Below, piece by piece: positions 24,717 through 33,721 of a stretch of 64,000 bases of DNA (the first letter of the stretch is position 1; each line of letters begins with the position of its first letter). The notes beneath the pieces are model-generated. The model saw only the letters and a program-made list of their open reading frames with translations, was not told the DNA's origin and searched no databases. Source of the stretch: DASRFA01 sp035651755 (GTDB lineage: Bacteria > Desulfobacterota > Binatia > UBA12015). A program made the position numbers and the translations under genes. Location of the stretch: assembly GCA_035651755.1 (NCBI GenBank), contig DASRFA010000029.1, positions 1 to 64,000 of the forward strand, given 5' to 3'.

Positions 24717-25166
24717 ATGAGCGAGCGCGCGGACCCGGACGCGGCCGGCGGGTCGGCCGTCGCCGCCATCCTCGAGCGCCTCGCCTCCGCGCGCACGCTC
24801 CGGATCACGACGCGCGGCCGGAAGAGCGGCCTGCCGCGGCACGCCACGATCTGGTTCGTCGTCGACGGCCCGACCATCGGAGTCGGCACGCTGAACGAGG
24901 AGCGCAACTGGGTCCGGAACGCCCACCGCAACCCGGACGTCGAGCTCGACGTCGCCGGCACGCGGCTACGCGGCCGCTTCTCGGAGATCGCGGAGCCCGG
25001 CGAGCACGCGCGCGTGCGCGCGGCGCTCGCGCGGAAGTACTGGCCGGCGCGCATCGCTTCCTGGTTCGGCATCGGCCAGCGTCACACGTTTCGCATCGGC
25101 GATCTCGCGCCGCTCGGGGGCTCGGTCCACGCCGCCGGGACGGCGCCGCCGAAAGGGATCCCGTGA
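24717..25166 (+). CDS. nitroreductase/deazaflavin-dependent (Ddn-like) family protein
   Basis: This 149-residue split-barrel protein has the family start LRITTRGRKSGLPRHATIW, then NWVRNAHRNPDVELDV. The family includes F420H2-dependent nitroreductases and quinone reductases. Whether this organism makes F420 cannot be judged from the window, although the LLM oxidoreductase at 51 kb belongs to a superfamily with F420- and FMN-using members. It lies 9 bases after the sirtuin and 19 bases before a secreted protein, suggesting one transcript. Confidence 0.75.
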   Translation: MSERADPDAAGGSAVAAILERLASARTLRITTRGRKSGLPRHATIWFVVDGPTIGVGTLNEERNWVRNAHRNPDVELDVAGTRLRGRFSEIAEPGEHARVRAALARKYWPARIASWFGIGQRHTFRIGDLAPLGGSVHAAGTAPPKGIP

Positions 25167-25185
25167 GGGAGAGGAGGCTCGCCGC

Positions 25186-25602
25186 ATGATCCGGAAGCGA
25201 TCGATCGCCGTCGTCTCGTTGGCCGCCGTCGCGTGCGCGCTGCTCGCGTGCGCAATCCCGGCGTCCGCGCAGATGGCGGGCTCCGTGGACTCCGTCGACG
25301 TCCGTGACGTCGCGGTCTCCGGCGACACCGTGACGGGCACGGTCGTGAACCGATCGAGCCGCGAGGTGCGCGACGTCGAGCTCATGGTGACGCGCGCGTG
25401 GCTCTGGCGCGACGAGCGCCACCCCGGGGACATCAATCCGGGCGGCTCGTATCCGTTCAAGGTCGCGGGACCGGTCCCGCCCGGCGGCTCGGTGAAGTTC
25501 ACGTACGAGGTGCCCGGGACGGACGTGCCGTCGAGCCTCGGCAGCTTCGAGGTGAGCGTCGCCGTGCAGGGCTACACGGAGGTCGAGTACCGGATGCCGT
25601 GA
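25186..25602 (+). CDS. secreted FxLYD-like domain protein
   Basis: This 138-residue protein has a clear signal peptide (residues 1-29, with a hydrophobic core around VVSLAAVACALLACA and a cut near ASAQ). The mature part is a beta-rich domain with VTGTVVNRSSREVRDVEL and a closing SFEVSVAVQGY, the pattern of FxLYD/immunoglobulin-like periplasmic domains. A purine-rich GAGAGGAGG site precedes the ATG. It is probably a periplasmic binding or accessory protein; nothing indicates a specific ligand. Confidence 0.7.
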   Translation: MIRKRSIAVVSLAAVACALLACAIPASAQMAGSVDSVDVRDVAVSGDTVTGTVVNRSSREVRDVELMVTRAWLWRDERHPGDINPGGSYPFKVAGPVPPGGSVKFTYEVPGTDVPSSLGSFEVSVAVQGYTEVEYRMP

Positions 25603-25697
25603 CGGCGGTGCGCGGTCTCGCCTCGTAAAGCCCGGCGGCTTCCCGTCCGATCTTCCGGGGACCGGCGCGACTCGTCGCCGGAGGAGGGGACCGGCCG

Positions 25698-26231
25698 ATG
25701 AGAGCGTTCTCCATGGCGGCGATCGCGATCGCCGCCTTTTCGATCGTGGTCGCACGCGACGCCGGCGCGCAGGGTTTCGCGTCCGGGCACATGGCGCGGC
25801 GGAACGCCGCGGGCGGCGTCACGGCGGGCGGCGGTCGCGCGTTTCGCGGCGCCGGCGGCGGCGGCTTCGTGCAGGAGCGCGGCGTCGTGACCGACGGCAC
25901 CGGGAACGCGGCGGGCGGCAGCGCGGGAGCGTTCCGCGGCCCGAACGGCGCGATGGGCGCGCGTGAAGGGCGGTGGACGCGCTCGGCGGACGGGGCCGTC
26001 GATCACGAGAGCGCGGGCGCGGTGAGCGGCGCCGCCGGCTCGGCGACGTCCTACGGCTCGATGACGAAGAACGCGGACGGAACGGCGAGCGGCTCGCGCT
26101 CGACGAGCGCGACCAATTCGTCCGGCGGCAGCTATTCGGGCCAGACCAGCTACTCCACCGGCAACGGCGTCACGCACTCCGGAGCCTGCACGGACGCGAG
26201 CGGGAACGCCGTCGCCTGCCCGAAGCCCTGA
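25698..26231 (+). CDS. secreted Gly/Ser-rich low-complexity protein
   Basis: This 177-residue protein has a signal peptide (1-24, ending DAGAQ) and a mature part rich in Gly, Ser, Ala and Thr. Short irregular repeats include GAFRGPNGA, SGSRSTSATN and GGSYSGQTSYS, and the only two Cys lie near the end. A GGAGGAGGGG ribosome site is present. It looks like an extracellular or cell-surface low-complexity protein; no family is recognised. Its stop codon lies inside a strong hairpin shared with the convergent amidohydrolase gene. Confidence 0.65.
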   Translation: MRAFSMAAIAIAAFSIVVARDAGAQGFASGHMARRNAAGGVTAGGGRAFRGAGGGGFVQERGVVTDGTGNAAGGSAGAFRGPNGAMGAREGRWTRSADGAVDHESAGAVSGAAGSATSYGSMTKNADGTASGSRSTSATNSSGGSYSGQTSYSTGNGVTHSGACTDASGNAVACPKP

Positions 26232-26252
26232 GGCGCGCGAGCGCGCCTCAGG
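26227..26252. terminator. 12-bp perfect hairpin between convergent genes
   Basis: CCTGAGGCGCGC (26227-26238) and GCGCGCCTCAGG (26241-26252) are exact reverse complements separated by two bases. The stop codons of both convergent genes (TGA at 26229-26231 on plus, and at 26248-26250 on minus) fall inside the stem. Because it is palindromic it could end transcription from both directions, although no T-tract follows. Confidence 0.6.
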
Positions 26253-27858
26253 CGAGCGAGCGCGCATCCGGCTCCGCGGTCGCCGGGAAGCGCCGGCGCC
26301 CGCCGACCCACGTCTCCGCGACGCGGGGAGGCCGCTCGGGGTCGAGGTCGCCCTCGAGCACGACCAGGTCGGCGCGCTTCCCGGGCGTCAAGCTGCCGCG
26401 CTCGTGCTCCTGGCCGCCCGCGTAGGCGGCGCCGATCGTGTAGGCGCGGAGCCAATCCTCGTACGCGAGTGCCTCGTCCGGCCCGACGATCGCGCCCGAC
26501 GCGCAGCGCCGCGTCGCGCCGCGCGCCGCCGTGAGGAGCGGCTCGTGGAACGCGCACGGATCGTCGGACGAGGCGGCAAGGCGCACGCCCGCCCGCGCGA
26601 GCGACCCGAACGGCAGCCAGGTCTCGCCGTCGAACTCGACGCCGTGCACGGCTGCTCCGACGTGGTGGACGAAGCCGGGCTGCACGACAGCGATCGCCTC
26701 GAGCGCCGCGATCTCCGCCACCTGCGCCGGCGAGGCGAGCATCGCGTGCTCGATGCGGAGCCGGACGTCGCATCCGGCGCGCGCGCGCAGCCGGTCGCAG
26801 GCGCGGTACGCGGCGAGCGCCGACGCGAGCCCGACGTTCCCGATCGCGTGCACTGCGACGCCGAAGCCGCGCTCGAGCGCTGCGCGCGCGCCCTTCTCGA
26901 CGTCCGGGAACGCGATGCCGGTCGTGACGCGGGAGCCGGCGAGGCAGGCGTCGATCGCCGGCGCTGCTCCGCCGTCGGCGAAGAGCTTCACGGGGCCGAC
27001 CCGGAACGCCTCGTCGCCGTCGCCGGTCGGCGGGCCGTCGAGGCGGCTCGCGTCGAGGCCGGCGAGGATGCCCTCCGCGTGCGGCATCGCGAGGACGGAG
27101 ATCGGGAGCTCCCCGGCGCGCGCGAGGCGGCGGTAGACCTCCTCGGCCGACGGCGAGCATGCGGCGTCGTGGACGCACGTGATCCCGTCCCGGAGGAGCG
27201 ATCGCGCGCGCGCCGCGAAGAGCTCGGCGAAGCGGTCGCGGTCGCGATAGGCGGTGACCGAGCGCGCGTGCGCCTCGCTCCACGCGCGCTCGAGGAGGAT
27301 GCCGCTCGGCTCGCCGTCGGGACGGCGCGCGATGTGTCCGCCGGGCGGGTCCCGTGTCGTCCGGCCGATCGCGAGCTCGGCGAGCCCGAGCGAGCTCACC
27401 GCGCATTGGTGGAGCGTGTAGTGCGCGACGATCACGGGCCGGTCGAAGCCGAGCGCGTCGAGGTCGGCGCAGTCGAGCGCGAGCCCGTTCGCCTCGTTCC
27501 ACCCGAAGCCGCGGAGCCAGCGCGCGTCGGGCTCGCGGGCGGCGTGCGCGGCGAAGGCGTCCTGCAGCCCGTCGAGGTCGCGGACGCGCGTCAGGTCTGC
27601 CCAGAGCGGGTGGAGCGCCGCGATCGAGAGGTGGTTGTGCGCGTCGACGAAGCCGGGAAGGAGCCAGCGCCGCCCGAGCTCGACCCGCTCGGCGTGCGGG
27701 TGGCCGGCGAGGAGCGAGCGATCGCCGGTCGCGGCGATGCGGTCGCCGACGACCACGACGACCGCGGGCCGCGGCCGGAGGTCGTCCATCGCGAGGATGC
27801 GGTCCCCGACGAACGCAATCGGGCGCCGGGCCGGGTCGCTCTCCCGTGCGCTCGCCAT
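26248..27858 (-). CDS. YtcJ-like amidohydrolase
   Basis: This 536-residue metal-dependent hydrolase has the FVDAHNHLS metal motif near residue 70. Further metal-site segments are GFGWNEANG, a lysine in VGPVKLFADGGA, HAIGNVG, RIEHAML and SSDDPC, ending with the composite domain GKRADLVVLEGD. This is the YtcJ/exoenzyme-regulatory-type amidohydrolase group, acting on amide or related C-N bonds of unknown compounds. It is divergent (74 bases) from a second, unrelated amidohydrolase, so the two may be co-regulated in degrading an aromatic or amide compound. Confidence 0.85.
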   Translation of the reverse strand: MASARESDPARRPIAFVGDRILAMDDLRPRPAVVVVVGDRIAATGDRSLLAGHPHAERVELGRRWLLPGFVDAHNHLSIAALHPLWADLTRVRDLDGLQDAFAAHAAREPDARWLRGFGWNEANGLALDCADLDALGFDRPVIVAHYTLHQCAVSSLGLAELAIGRTTRDPPGGHIARRPDGEPSGILLERAWSEAHARSVTAYRDRDRFAELFAARARSLLRDGITCVHDAACSPSAEEVYRRLARAGELPISVLAMPHAEGILAGLDASRLDGPPTGDGDEAFRVGPVKLFADGGAAPAIDACLAGSRVTTGIAFPDVEKGARAALERGFGVAVHAIGNVGLASALAAYRACDRLRARAGCDVRLRIEHAMLASPAQVAEIAALEAIAVVQPGFVHHVGAAVHGVEFDGETWLPFGSLARAGVRLAASSDDPCAFHEPLLTAARGATRRCASGAIVGPDEALAYEDWLRAYTIGAAYAGGQEHERGSLTPGKRADLVVLEGDLDPERPPRVAETWVGGRRRFPATAEPDARSLA

Positions 27859-27932
27859 GGCGCTCCCTGCCTCGGGCGCTCGATTGGATCAAACGATTGA
27901 CTTCCGACGAGCCCGCACGCTAGCGAATCGGG

Positions 27933-29099
27933 ATGATCGAGCACCTCGCCGACGCGGACGGCCACGTGATCGAGCCCGGCGACCTCTGGGTCGAGCGCCT
28001 GCCGCGCGACCTGCGCGACGTCGCGCCGCACTACTACCGGGACCAGGACGGCGTCTTCCACCAGAAGATCTACGGGATCGACGTCGAGACCCTCCCCGTC
28101 ATGCACGGCGGCATGCAGCCGCGCGACATGCTGCGGAACATGGGGCTCGCGGCGGCGATGGGCGTGCCGATGGAGCGCGTCTTCTCGACCGACGAGCGCG
28201 AGCGCCACACGATCCTCGACGCGCCGAGCTGGGCGATCGACGGGCGCGAGCGCCTCGCGTTCAACACGCGCCACGGCGTGTCGCGCGCCGTCCTCTTCCC
28301 GACATTCATGCTCGCCGGCGGCACCTTCCTGCCGAATCTCGCGCCCGAGGTGTGCCGGATCTACAACGACTGGATCGCCGACGAGTACTGTGCGGGGTCG
28401 GGCGGGCGACTGATCCCGGTCGCCGCTCTTCCGATCATTGCGCCCGAGGCGGCGGCCGCCGAGGTGAAGCGCGTCGCGGAGAAGGCCGTTCCCGCCGTGT
28501 TCGTCCGCACGAACCCGGTACACGGACGCAAGTACTCCGATCGCTGCTACGACGTCGTGTGGCAGGCGATCGTCGACACGGGCCTCAAGCTCGGGCTCCA
28601 TCCGCTCCCGATGTGGGATCAGGACGGGACGTCGAAGGGCTACAAGCTGCCGGACATCATGGCGGCATCCTGCCTCGGCTTCCCGATGGACATGATCGTC
28701 ACCGTCTACGACATGATGGCGGGCGGCGTGTTCGACCGCTTCCCGACGCTGCCGACGATGATCCTCGAGGCGGGCTGCGGCTGGATCCCGTCCTTCTTCG
28801 AGCGCTTCGAAGAGCACCAGGAGATGTTCGGGCGCCACTTCGCGCCGGAGTGGAAGACCCCGCCCATGGAGATCTTCGAGCGCCAGATGATGGTCACCGT
28901 CGAGGCGTGCGAGGAGACCGACCTCCGGATCGCGCTCGACTTCCTCTCCGCCGACCACGTCGCTCTCGCGTCCGACTGGCCGCACTACGACGGCACGCCG
29001 GAGCTCGTGGACGGGTTCCGGCGCGCCGGCCACGGGCTCGACCCGGACGATCTCGAGACGGTCGCGAACGGCACGCTCGCGAGGTGGTTCCCCGAGTAG
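27933..29099 (+). CDS. amidohydrolase_2-family metal-dependent hydrolase/decarboxylase
   Basis: This 388-residue protein begins with DADGHVIEPGDLW, the DxDxHxxE start of the amidohydrolase_2 family. It continues with GLKLGLHPLP (a metal His), ILEAGCGWIPSFFERF and ASDWPHYDGTP (the late Asp). Members include ACMSD, LigW-type decarboxylases and uncharacterised proteins common in soil bacteria. It is full length. It shares a 74-base divergent promoter region with the YtcJ-like gene. A role in aromatic or xenobiotic degradation is plausible but not shown. Confidence 0.85.
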   Translation: MIEHLADADGHVIEPGDLWVERLPRDLRDVAPHYYRDQDGVFHQKIYGIDVETLPVMHGGMQPRDMLRNMGLAAAMGVPMERVFSTDERERHTILDAPSWAIDGRERLAFNTRHGVSRAVLFPTFMLAGGTFLPNLAPEVCRIYNDWIADEYCAGSGGRLIPVAALPIIAPEAAAAEVKRVAEKAVPAVFVRTNPVHGRKYSDRCYDVVWQAIVDTGLKLGLHPLPMWDQDGTSKGYKLPDIMAASCLGFPMDMIVTVYDMMAGGVFDRFPTLPTMILEAGCGWIPSFFERFEEHQEMFGRHFAPEWKTPPMEIFERQMMVTVEACEETDLRIALDFLSADHVALASDWPHYDGTPELVDGFRRAGHGLDPDDLETVANGTLARWFPE

Positions 29100-29194
29100 C
29101 GCGGTCCTCGCGCTCGCGCCCGAGCAGCACCTCGGGCAGCCGAGCGCGCCGCGGCCGCATTCCGATCACGAGCCGCGCTCGAGCCGGATCGGGC

Positions 29195-31420
29195 TCAGCG
29201 CCCGAGGTTCCGGCGCGCTTCCTCGCGCAGCGCGTCCGGCACCTCGGGCCGAGCGGCGAGGCGCTGCCACGCGTCGCGCGCGGTCGCGGCGTCGCCGCTC
29301 GCCTGTGCGGCGACGGCGAGGCCGCGGAGCGCAGCCAGCGAGTCCGGCTTGCGCTCCGCCTCGGCGCGATACAGCTCGGCGGCGACCGCAGGCTCGCCGA
29401 CCGCCAGCGCCGCGTCCGCGAGCTGACCGCGCGTCCGGTCCGCCTGCTCCGCCGTCGCTCGTCGCGCGAACGCGGCCGCCGCGACGACCGCGCGCCGCGC
29501 GCGGCCGAGCGTGCGGTCTGCGGCGGCTCCCGCGGGTGCCGCGCCGGCACGCCGCGCGTCGACCTCCGCGACCTGCGCGAGGTCGCCGGCGATCTGGCCC
29601 GCGACGTCCGGGCGCCGCGTCTCGGGCAGCACGTCGAGCATCGCGGGATCGGGCCGATCGCCGAGCTCGAGCTCGAGCAGCGCACGCGCCCGCAGCACGG
29701 CCGGAACGAGCGCGCTCGCCGAGGGATAGCGGCTCGGGAACTCACGCAGGCGCGCGAGCGCGGCGCGCTGCTCGCCGGGATCGAGACCGCCATCCGGCGC
29801 GCCGACCGCCGCCTCGCGAGCAGGGCCGTTCGGGGCGGCGGTCGCCGTCCGGAGCGTTCCGTCGACGGCGATCGCGGTCGCGCGCGCGTCGTCGGGAAGA
29901 TCGCGTCGCGCCATCCACGCCGCGAGGTCGCGGAGGAGCGCGGCGCGCGGCTCGCGCGCCGGATCCCGCACCGAGCGCACGGCGCGGGACTGGAGCGCCG
30001 CCGTCCCGGCGGCGACCCGCCACGACGGGGCGTCGATCGCCTGGAAGCCTGCGATCGCGCGGTCGAGATCGCCGGCCGCGCGCGCCGCCTCCGCCGCGCG
30101 GAACGCGGCCTCCGCGCGATCGTCGGCGGTCGCGCCCGACGCCTTCGCGAGCGCCTCCGCGGCCTTCGCGAGCGCGGCGCTGCGCTCGGGTGTGGCCTCG
30201 GCCTGCCACTCGCCGTAGGCGGTCCGGAGGTCGAGCAGCGCGAGGTCGCGGTTCCACGGTCGCCCGAGAGCCCGCAGGCGATCGAGCGCGGCGCGCGCGT
30301 CGCTCCACGCGCCGAGCGCGACCGCGGCGCGCGCGATGCCCTCGAGCGCGACCGGGTCGGGGTGCGCGGCGTCGCGCTCGACGACCTGATGGTACGCGGC
30401 GAGAGCGCCGGTCGCGTCGCCGCGCCGGGCGAGCGCGTCGGCGCGCGCGCGGAGGAGCGCCGCGTCGGCGTCGGCACCGGTGGGCAGGCGGTCCTCGCGC
30501 CCGCGGAAGAGCGCGAGCGTCGCGCCGCGCCACGGCTCGCCCGCCGCCAGCAGCGAGCTCGCGAGCGCGCCGATCTGCGCGTCCGCGGGCGAGGACTGCC
30601 CAGTCGCCGGCGACGCGGCGGCGCCCGTTCCTTTCGCGCTCTCGCCCTTCGTCGACGCCGCGGGCGTCGCTTCGAGGAGGAGCTGAAGGCGCAGCAGCTT
30701 CGCTCGCAGCTCGAGGTCGCGCGGCATGCCGCCGGCGGCGAGCTGGCGCGTGACGACGTCGAGCGCCTGCCCGCGCTCGCCGCCCTGGGCGAGCGCCTCC
30801 GCGAGCGCGATCCGCGCGCGCGGCGCGACGCTCGCGTCGGACGCGGCGGCGCGCAGGTCCTCGAGGCCGGCGGCACGCTCGCCGGACGCGATGCGCGCGA
30901 GCCCGCGCCCGTAGCGCGCCTCGGCGGCGAGCGCGGGGTCGGGCGCGTCGGCGAAGTCGGAGAAGCCCTTCGCGGCGTCGCGCGCGAGCCGCGCGCGGTC
31001 GGGGTCTCCCGCCAGCGCACGCTCGAGGTCGATGCCGGCGATCCGGAAGCGGAGCTTGAGCAGCAGCTCCTCGGTCGATCGCCACTCCGGGCTCGCGACC
31101 ACCGCCGCCATGTCGGCATCGCGATCGGCCGCCTGCTCGCGCATGGCGCCGAGAGCGGCGGACGCGCTCTTCGCGAGCGCCAGCGCGCGCGCGTCGAGGT
31201 CCGCGAGCGCGGCGGCGTCGCGCTTCGGCGCGCTCGAGAGCGTGCGCCAGCGCGCCTCGATCGCGGCGAGCTCCCTCTCGCCCTCGGCTGCGGACCACGC
31301 GAGCGCGGACGACGCGAGGAGCGCGAACGCGATCGCGGCGACGAGCGCCGCGGCGCCGCCCGGCGCGAGGGCCGCGAGGCCGCCGGCGCGCAATCGTACG
31401 GCCGCGCGCCGGCCTCGCAT
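29195..31420 (-). CDS. large exported tetratricopeptide-like repeat protein of the ExbBD unit
   Basis: This 741-residue protein has one N-terminal membrane segment (about 18-42) and then almost entirely Ala/Arg/Leu-rich helical pairs. Units such as ARYGRGLARIASGERAAGLEDL repeat at TPR-like spacing up to the C-terminus. It should be anchored in the inner membrane with a long periplasmic solenoid that binds other proteins. It starts 6 bases after exbD and is the last gene of the VWA-ExbB-ExbD unit. The strand opposite contains an uninterrupted 1,413-codon frame, which is a GC artefact. Confidence 0.75.
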   Translation of the reverse strand: MRGRRAAVRLRAGGLAALAPGGAAALVAAIAFALLASSALAWSAAEGERELAAIEARWRTLSSAPKRDAAALADLDARALALAKSASAALGAMREQAADRDADMAAVVASPEWRSTEELLLKLRFRIAGIDLERALAGDPDRARLARDAAKGFSDFADAPDPALAAEARYGRGLARIASGERAAGLEDLRAAASDASVAPRARIALAEALAQGGERGQALDVVTRQLAAGGMPRDLELRAKLLRLQLLLEATPAASTKGESAKGTGAAASPATGQSSPADAQIGALASSLLAAGEPWRGATLALFRGREDRLPTGADADAALLRARADALARRGDATGALAAYHQVVERDAAHPDPVALEGIARAAVALGAWSDARAALDRLRALGRPWNRDLALLDLRTAYGEWQAEATPERSAALAKAAEALAKASGATADDRAEAAFRAAEAARAAGDLDRAIAGFQAIDAPSWRVAAGTAALQSRAVRSVRDPAREPRAALLRDLAAWMARRDLPDDARATAIAVDGTLRTATAAPNGPAREAAVGAPDGGLDPGEQRAALARLREFPSRYPSASALVPAVLRARALLELELGDRPDPAMLDVLPETRRPDVAGQIAGDLAQVAEVDARRAGAAPAGAAADRTLGRARRAVVAAAAFARRATAEQADRTRGQLADAALAVGEPAVAAELYRAEAERKPDSLAALRGLAVAAQASGDAATARDAWQRLAARPEVPDALREEARRNLGR

Positions 31421-31426
31421 CGCTCG

Positions 31427-31834
31427 CTACTCTCCCTCGGTCGCGAGCGCGAAGCTGCTCGCGCCCGCCTGCTTCGCGAGCGCGAGCAGGCGGACGACGT
31501 CGTTCAGCGACGCCTGCCGATCGCCCGCCAGCACGACGGCCTTGCTCTCGCTGCCCGCGAGCGCGTCGCTCAGCGCCGCGACGATCGCCGCGTCCTCGGC
31601 GCCCACGACGCGCCCGCCGACGGCGACCTGTCGATCGCCGCCCAGCGAGACCGTCACGGCGGCGTTCGGGTCGGTCTCGGACTTCGCCTTCGGCAGGTGG
31701 ACGTCGGCGGCGGACTGCACGGCCGCGGACGTCGCGACCATGAAGATGATGAGGAGCACGAGGAAGACGTCCGTGAGCGGCGTCACGTTGATCTCGGCGA
31801 CGATGCCGCGCCGCCGGCGCACGTTCATCGCCAT
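31427..31834 (-). CDS. exbD: ExbD/TolR-family proton-channel subunit
   Basis: This 135-residue protein has a short cytoplasmic start, one membrane helix and a periplasmic domain. The helix has INVTPLTDVFLVLLIIFMV with the proton-carrying Asp22. The periplasmic part ends with a DRQASLNDVVRLLALAK-type helix, as in ExbD/TolR. With ExbB it converts proton flow into movement of a partner protein. It is separated from exbB by 2 bases and from the repeat protein by 6. Confidence 0.92.
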   Translation of the reverse strand: MAMNVRRRRGIVAEINVTPLTDVFLVLLIIFMVATSAAVQSAADVHLPKAKSETDPNAAVTVSLGGDRQVAVGGRVVGAEDAAIVAALSDALAGSESKAVVLAGDRQASLNDVVRLLALAKQAGASSFALATEGE

Positions 31835-31836
31835 GA

Positions 31837-32475
31837 TCAGGCCGCGAGCGCCGCGGGCGCGGCTTCCATCAGATGATCGGACGCGATCCGGAGCGCACCT
31901 TCGATGCGCTCGAGGCGGGCCTCGAAGTAGTTGTAGAAGGCGACGGCGACGACGGCCACGCCGAGACCGAGCGCCGTCGCGACGAGCGCCTCGGAGATGC
32001 CGGCGGCGACGATCGCAAAGCCGCCGGATCCGGTGGCCGCGATCGCGTGGAACGAGCGCATGATCCCGACGACGGTCCCGAAGAGGCCGACGAACGGCGC
32101 GATGGAGCCCACCGTCGCGAGCAGCCAGAGGCGGGCGCGCAGGCGCTCGAGGGCCTCGAACACGCGGGCGTCGAGGAGGCGCGTGAGCTCGTCGGGCGAG
32201 GCGCCGCGCCGGACCGCGCGTGCGATCGGCACGAGCACGAGCGCCGCGGCGCGGCGGACGCCGGGGACGCGCGCGAGCTCGGCGTCCGACGCGCCCGCCG
32301 CCAGCGCCTCGGAGAGCCGGCGGTCGGCGCGCGCGATCGCGCGCTCGCTGCCGCGGAGCGCCGAGAGCCGGTCGATCACGACGCCGAGCGCGAGGATCGA
32401 GCCCAGGACGAGCGGATAGGTCGAGAGCCCGCCGGCGACGATCAGCCCGAACAGGTCGAGGTTCGCTTGTTCCAT
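31837..32475 (-). CDS. exbB: ExbB/TolQ/MotA-family proton-channel subunit
   Basis: This 212-residue protein has three membrane segments, near residues 10-32, 120-142 and 155-185. The conserved region LATVGSIAPFVGLFGTVVGI and the late GISEALVATALGLGVAVVAV match ExbB/TolQ. An AAGGGAAG ribosome site precedes the ATG at 32475; the frame continues upstream without coding character. It lies between the VWA gene (58 bases upstream) and exbD. Confidence 0.92.
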   Translation of the reverse strand: MEQANLDLFGLIVAGGLSTYPLVLGSILALGVVIDRLSALRGSERAIARADRRLSEALAAGASDAELARVPGVRRAAALVLVPIARAVRRGASPDELTRLLDARVFEALERLRARLWLLATVGSIAPFVGLFGTVVGIMRSFHAIAATGSGGFAIVAAGISEALVATALGLGVAVVAVAFYNYFEARLERIEGALRIASDHLMEAAPAALAA

Positions 32476-32533
32476 TTCGCTTCCCTTGGTTTCGCGTTGC
32501 TCGACGCGCGCGCGCGCCCGGCGCGCGCGTCCG

Positions 32534-33721
32534 TCAATCTGCGGGCCGGGGCAGCCGTGCGAGCTGCTCGACCTCCTTCTTCCAGCGCGTGCCGAAGGCG
32601 AGCACGAGCATGTGCTCGACCAGGCGGTCGTTCTGGTGGAACTGCACGAGCTCGCCCCCGCCCGCACCGACGATGGCGGAGAACTCGCCCCGCACCTCGT
32701 CGTAGAAGGCGGGCATGGTCTCGAGCTCCTCGCGCGTCGCGTCGCGGCCGAACGTCGAGCGCGCCCACTTCTGCGCGAACTCCTCGTGCATCGAGCGCGA
32801 GAGATCGATCGCGCTCACGGCGCCGCCCTCGTCGTGCACCTGGCGCGCGATCGCGATCGTGGCCGCGCGCTCGTCGTCGTGCGGCGGCGAGCTCGCGACG
32901 AAGACGAGGATGCGCTTCGCGTTCGGCCGCCACTTCATCTTCTCGAGCGCGGCCTCGAGGCCGAGGTTCAGGCTCTCCGGCCAGTCGCCGCCGCCCTCGG
33001 CGCGGACGCCCGCGAGGAAGGCGGCGAGCTTGGTTCGGCTCGCGGTGAGCGGAGCGATCTCGATCGGGACGTCGTCCTTGCGATCGCGGTAGACGACGAA
33101 CCCGATGCGCGCGACCGGCACCATCCCGCCGATCGTGTCGACGAGCGAGGCGAGGTCGCGCCTGACGAGCGCGATCACGTCGCCCATGCTGGCGGTGCCG
33201 TCGACGATGAACACGATGTCGAGGCCCTTCTCGCGGAGGCCGCTCACGTAGCGTCCGAACGCGCCGCCGAGGGAGACGCCGAAGCCGCCGCCCCCGCCCG
33301 CGCCGCCGAGGCCCCCGACGACGACCGCGCCGGACGTGCCCTTCGCCGCGACGTCCGAGCGCGGCGCGGCCGACGGCGGCGGCAACGCGACCGGCTTCGC
33401 GGCGGCGACCGGCAGGTCGCCGACGAGCGAGATCGTGGACGGCGCCGCAGGCGCGAGGTCGGAGACCGCGGCGAGCCGGTCCTCGATGCGGCCGCGCCGC
33501 GGCCGGGCGGGCTCGGCGCGCACGTCCTTCAGCGCGAAGATCTGGCGCTTGTGCCCCTTCCCGAGGCCCATCCCGCCGCCCTGGCCGATCCCGAAGCCCG
33601 GGCCGCTGCCGATGCCGAACCCGCCGCCGGTGCCGACGACGTCGAACCAGAGGAGAAGGCCGAGGACGGCGTGAAGCGCTGCCGACAGGAGGAGCGAGGC
33701 GACGAAGCGGGTGCGGCTCAT
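32534..33721 (-). CDS. VWA-domain protein with TonB/TolA-like membrane anchor
   Basis: This 395-residue protein has an N-terminal membrane helix (about 7-27) with Ser13 and His17 spaced as in the SxxxH motif of TonB/TolA, which contacts ExbB-ExbD. A Gly-rich linker (30-55), a Pro/Ala-rich stretch (70-160, ending in another poly-Gly run) and a VWA domain from about residue 165 follow. The metal site reads DGTAS (174-178), the DxSxS motif with Thr for the first Ser. It heads the operon VWA-exbB-exbD-TPR. I infer that it replaces TonB as the energised partner, with the VWA domain in the periplasm binding a partner protein. The start is ATG 33721, without a strong ribosome site. Confidence 0.82.
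   Translation of the reverse strand: MSRTRFVASLLLSAALHAVLGLLLWFDVVGTGGGFGIGSGPGFGIGQGGGMGLGKGHKRQIFALKDVRAEPARPRRGRIEDRLAAVSDLAPAAPSTISLVGDLPVAAAKPVALPPPSAAPRSDVAAKGTSGAVVVGGLGGAGGGGGFGVSLGGAFGRYVSGLREKGLDIVFIVDGTASMGDVIALVRRDLASLVDTIGGMVPVARIGFVVYRDRKDDVPIEIAPLTASRTKLAAFLAGVRAEGGGDWPESLNLGLEAALEKMKWRPNAKRILVFVASSPPHDDERAATIAIARQVHDEGGAVSAIDLSRSMHEEFAQKWARSTFGRDATREELETMPAFYDEVRGEFSAIVGAGGGELVQFHQNDRLVEHMLVLAFGTRWKKEVEQLARLPRPAD

Noticed and set aside
27635..31876. 1,413-codon open frame on the plus strand
   Set aside because: It is antisense to the repeat-protein and exbD genes and runs through the real amidohydrolase in another frame. Its translation is Arg/Ala/Glu-rich shadow sequence, caused by the scarcity of stop codons at this GC content.
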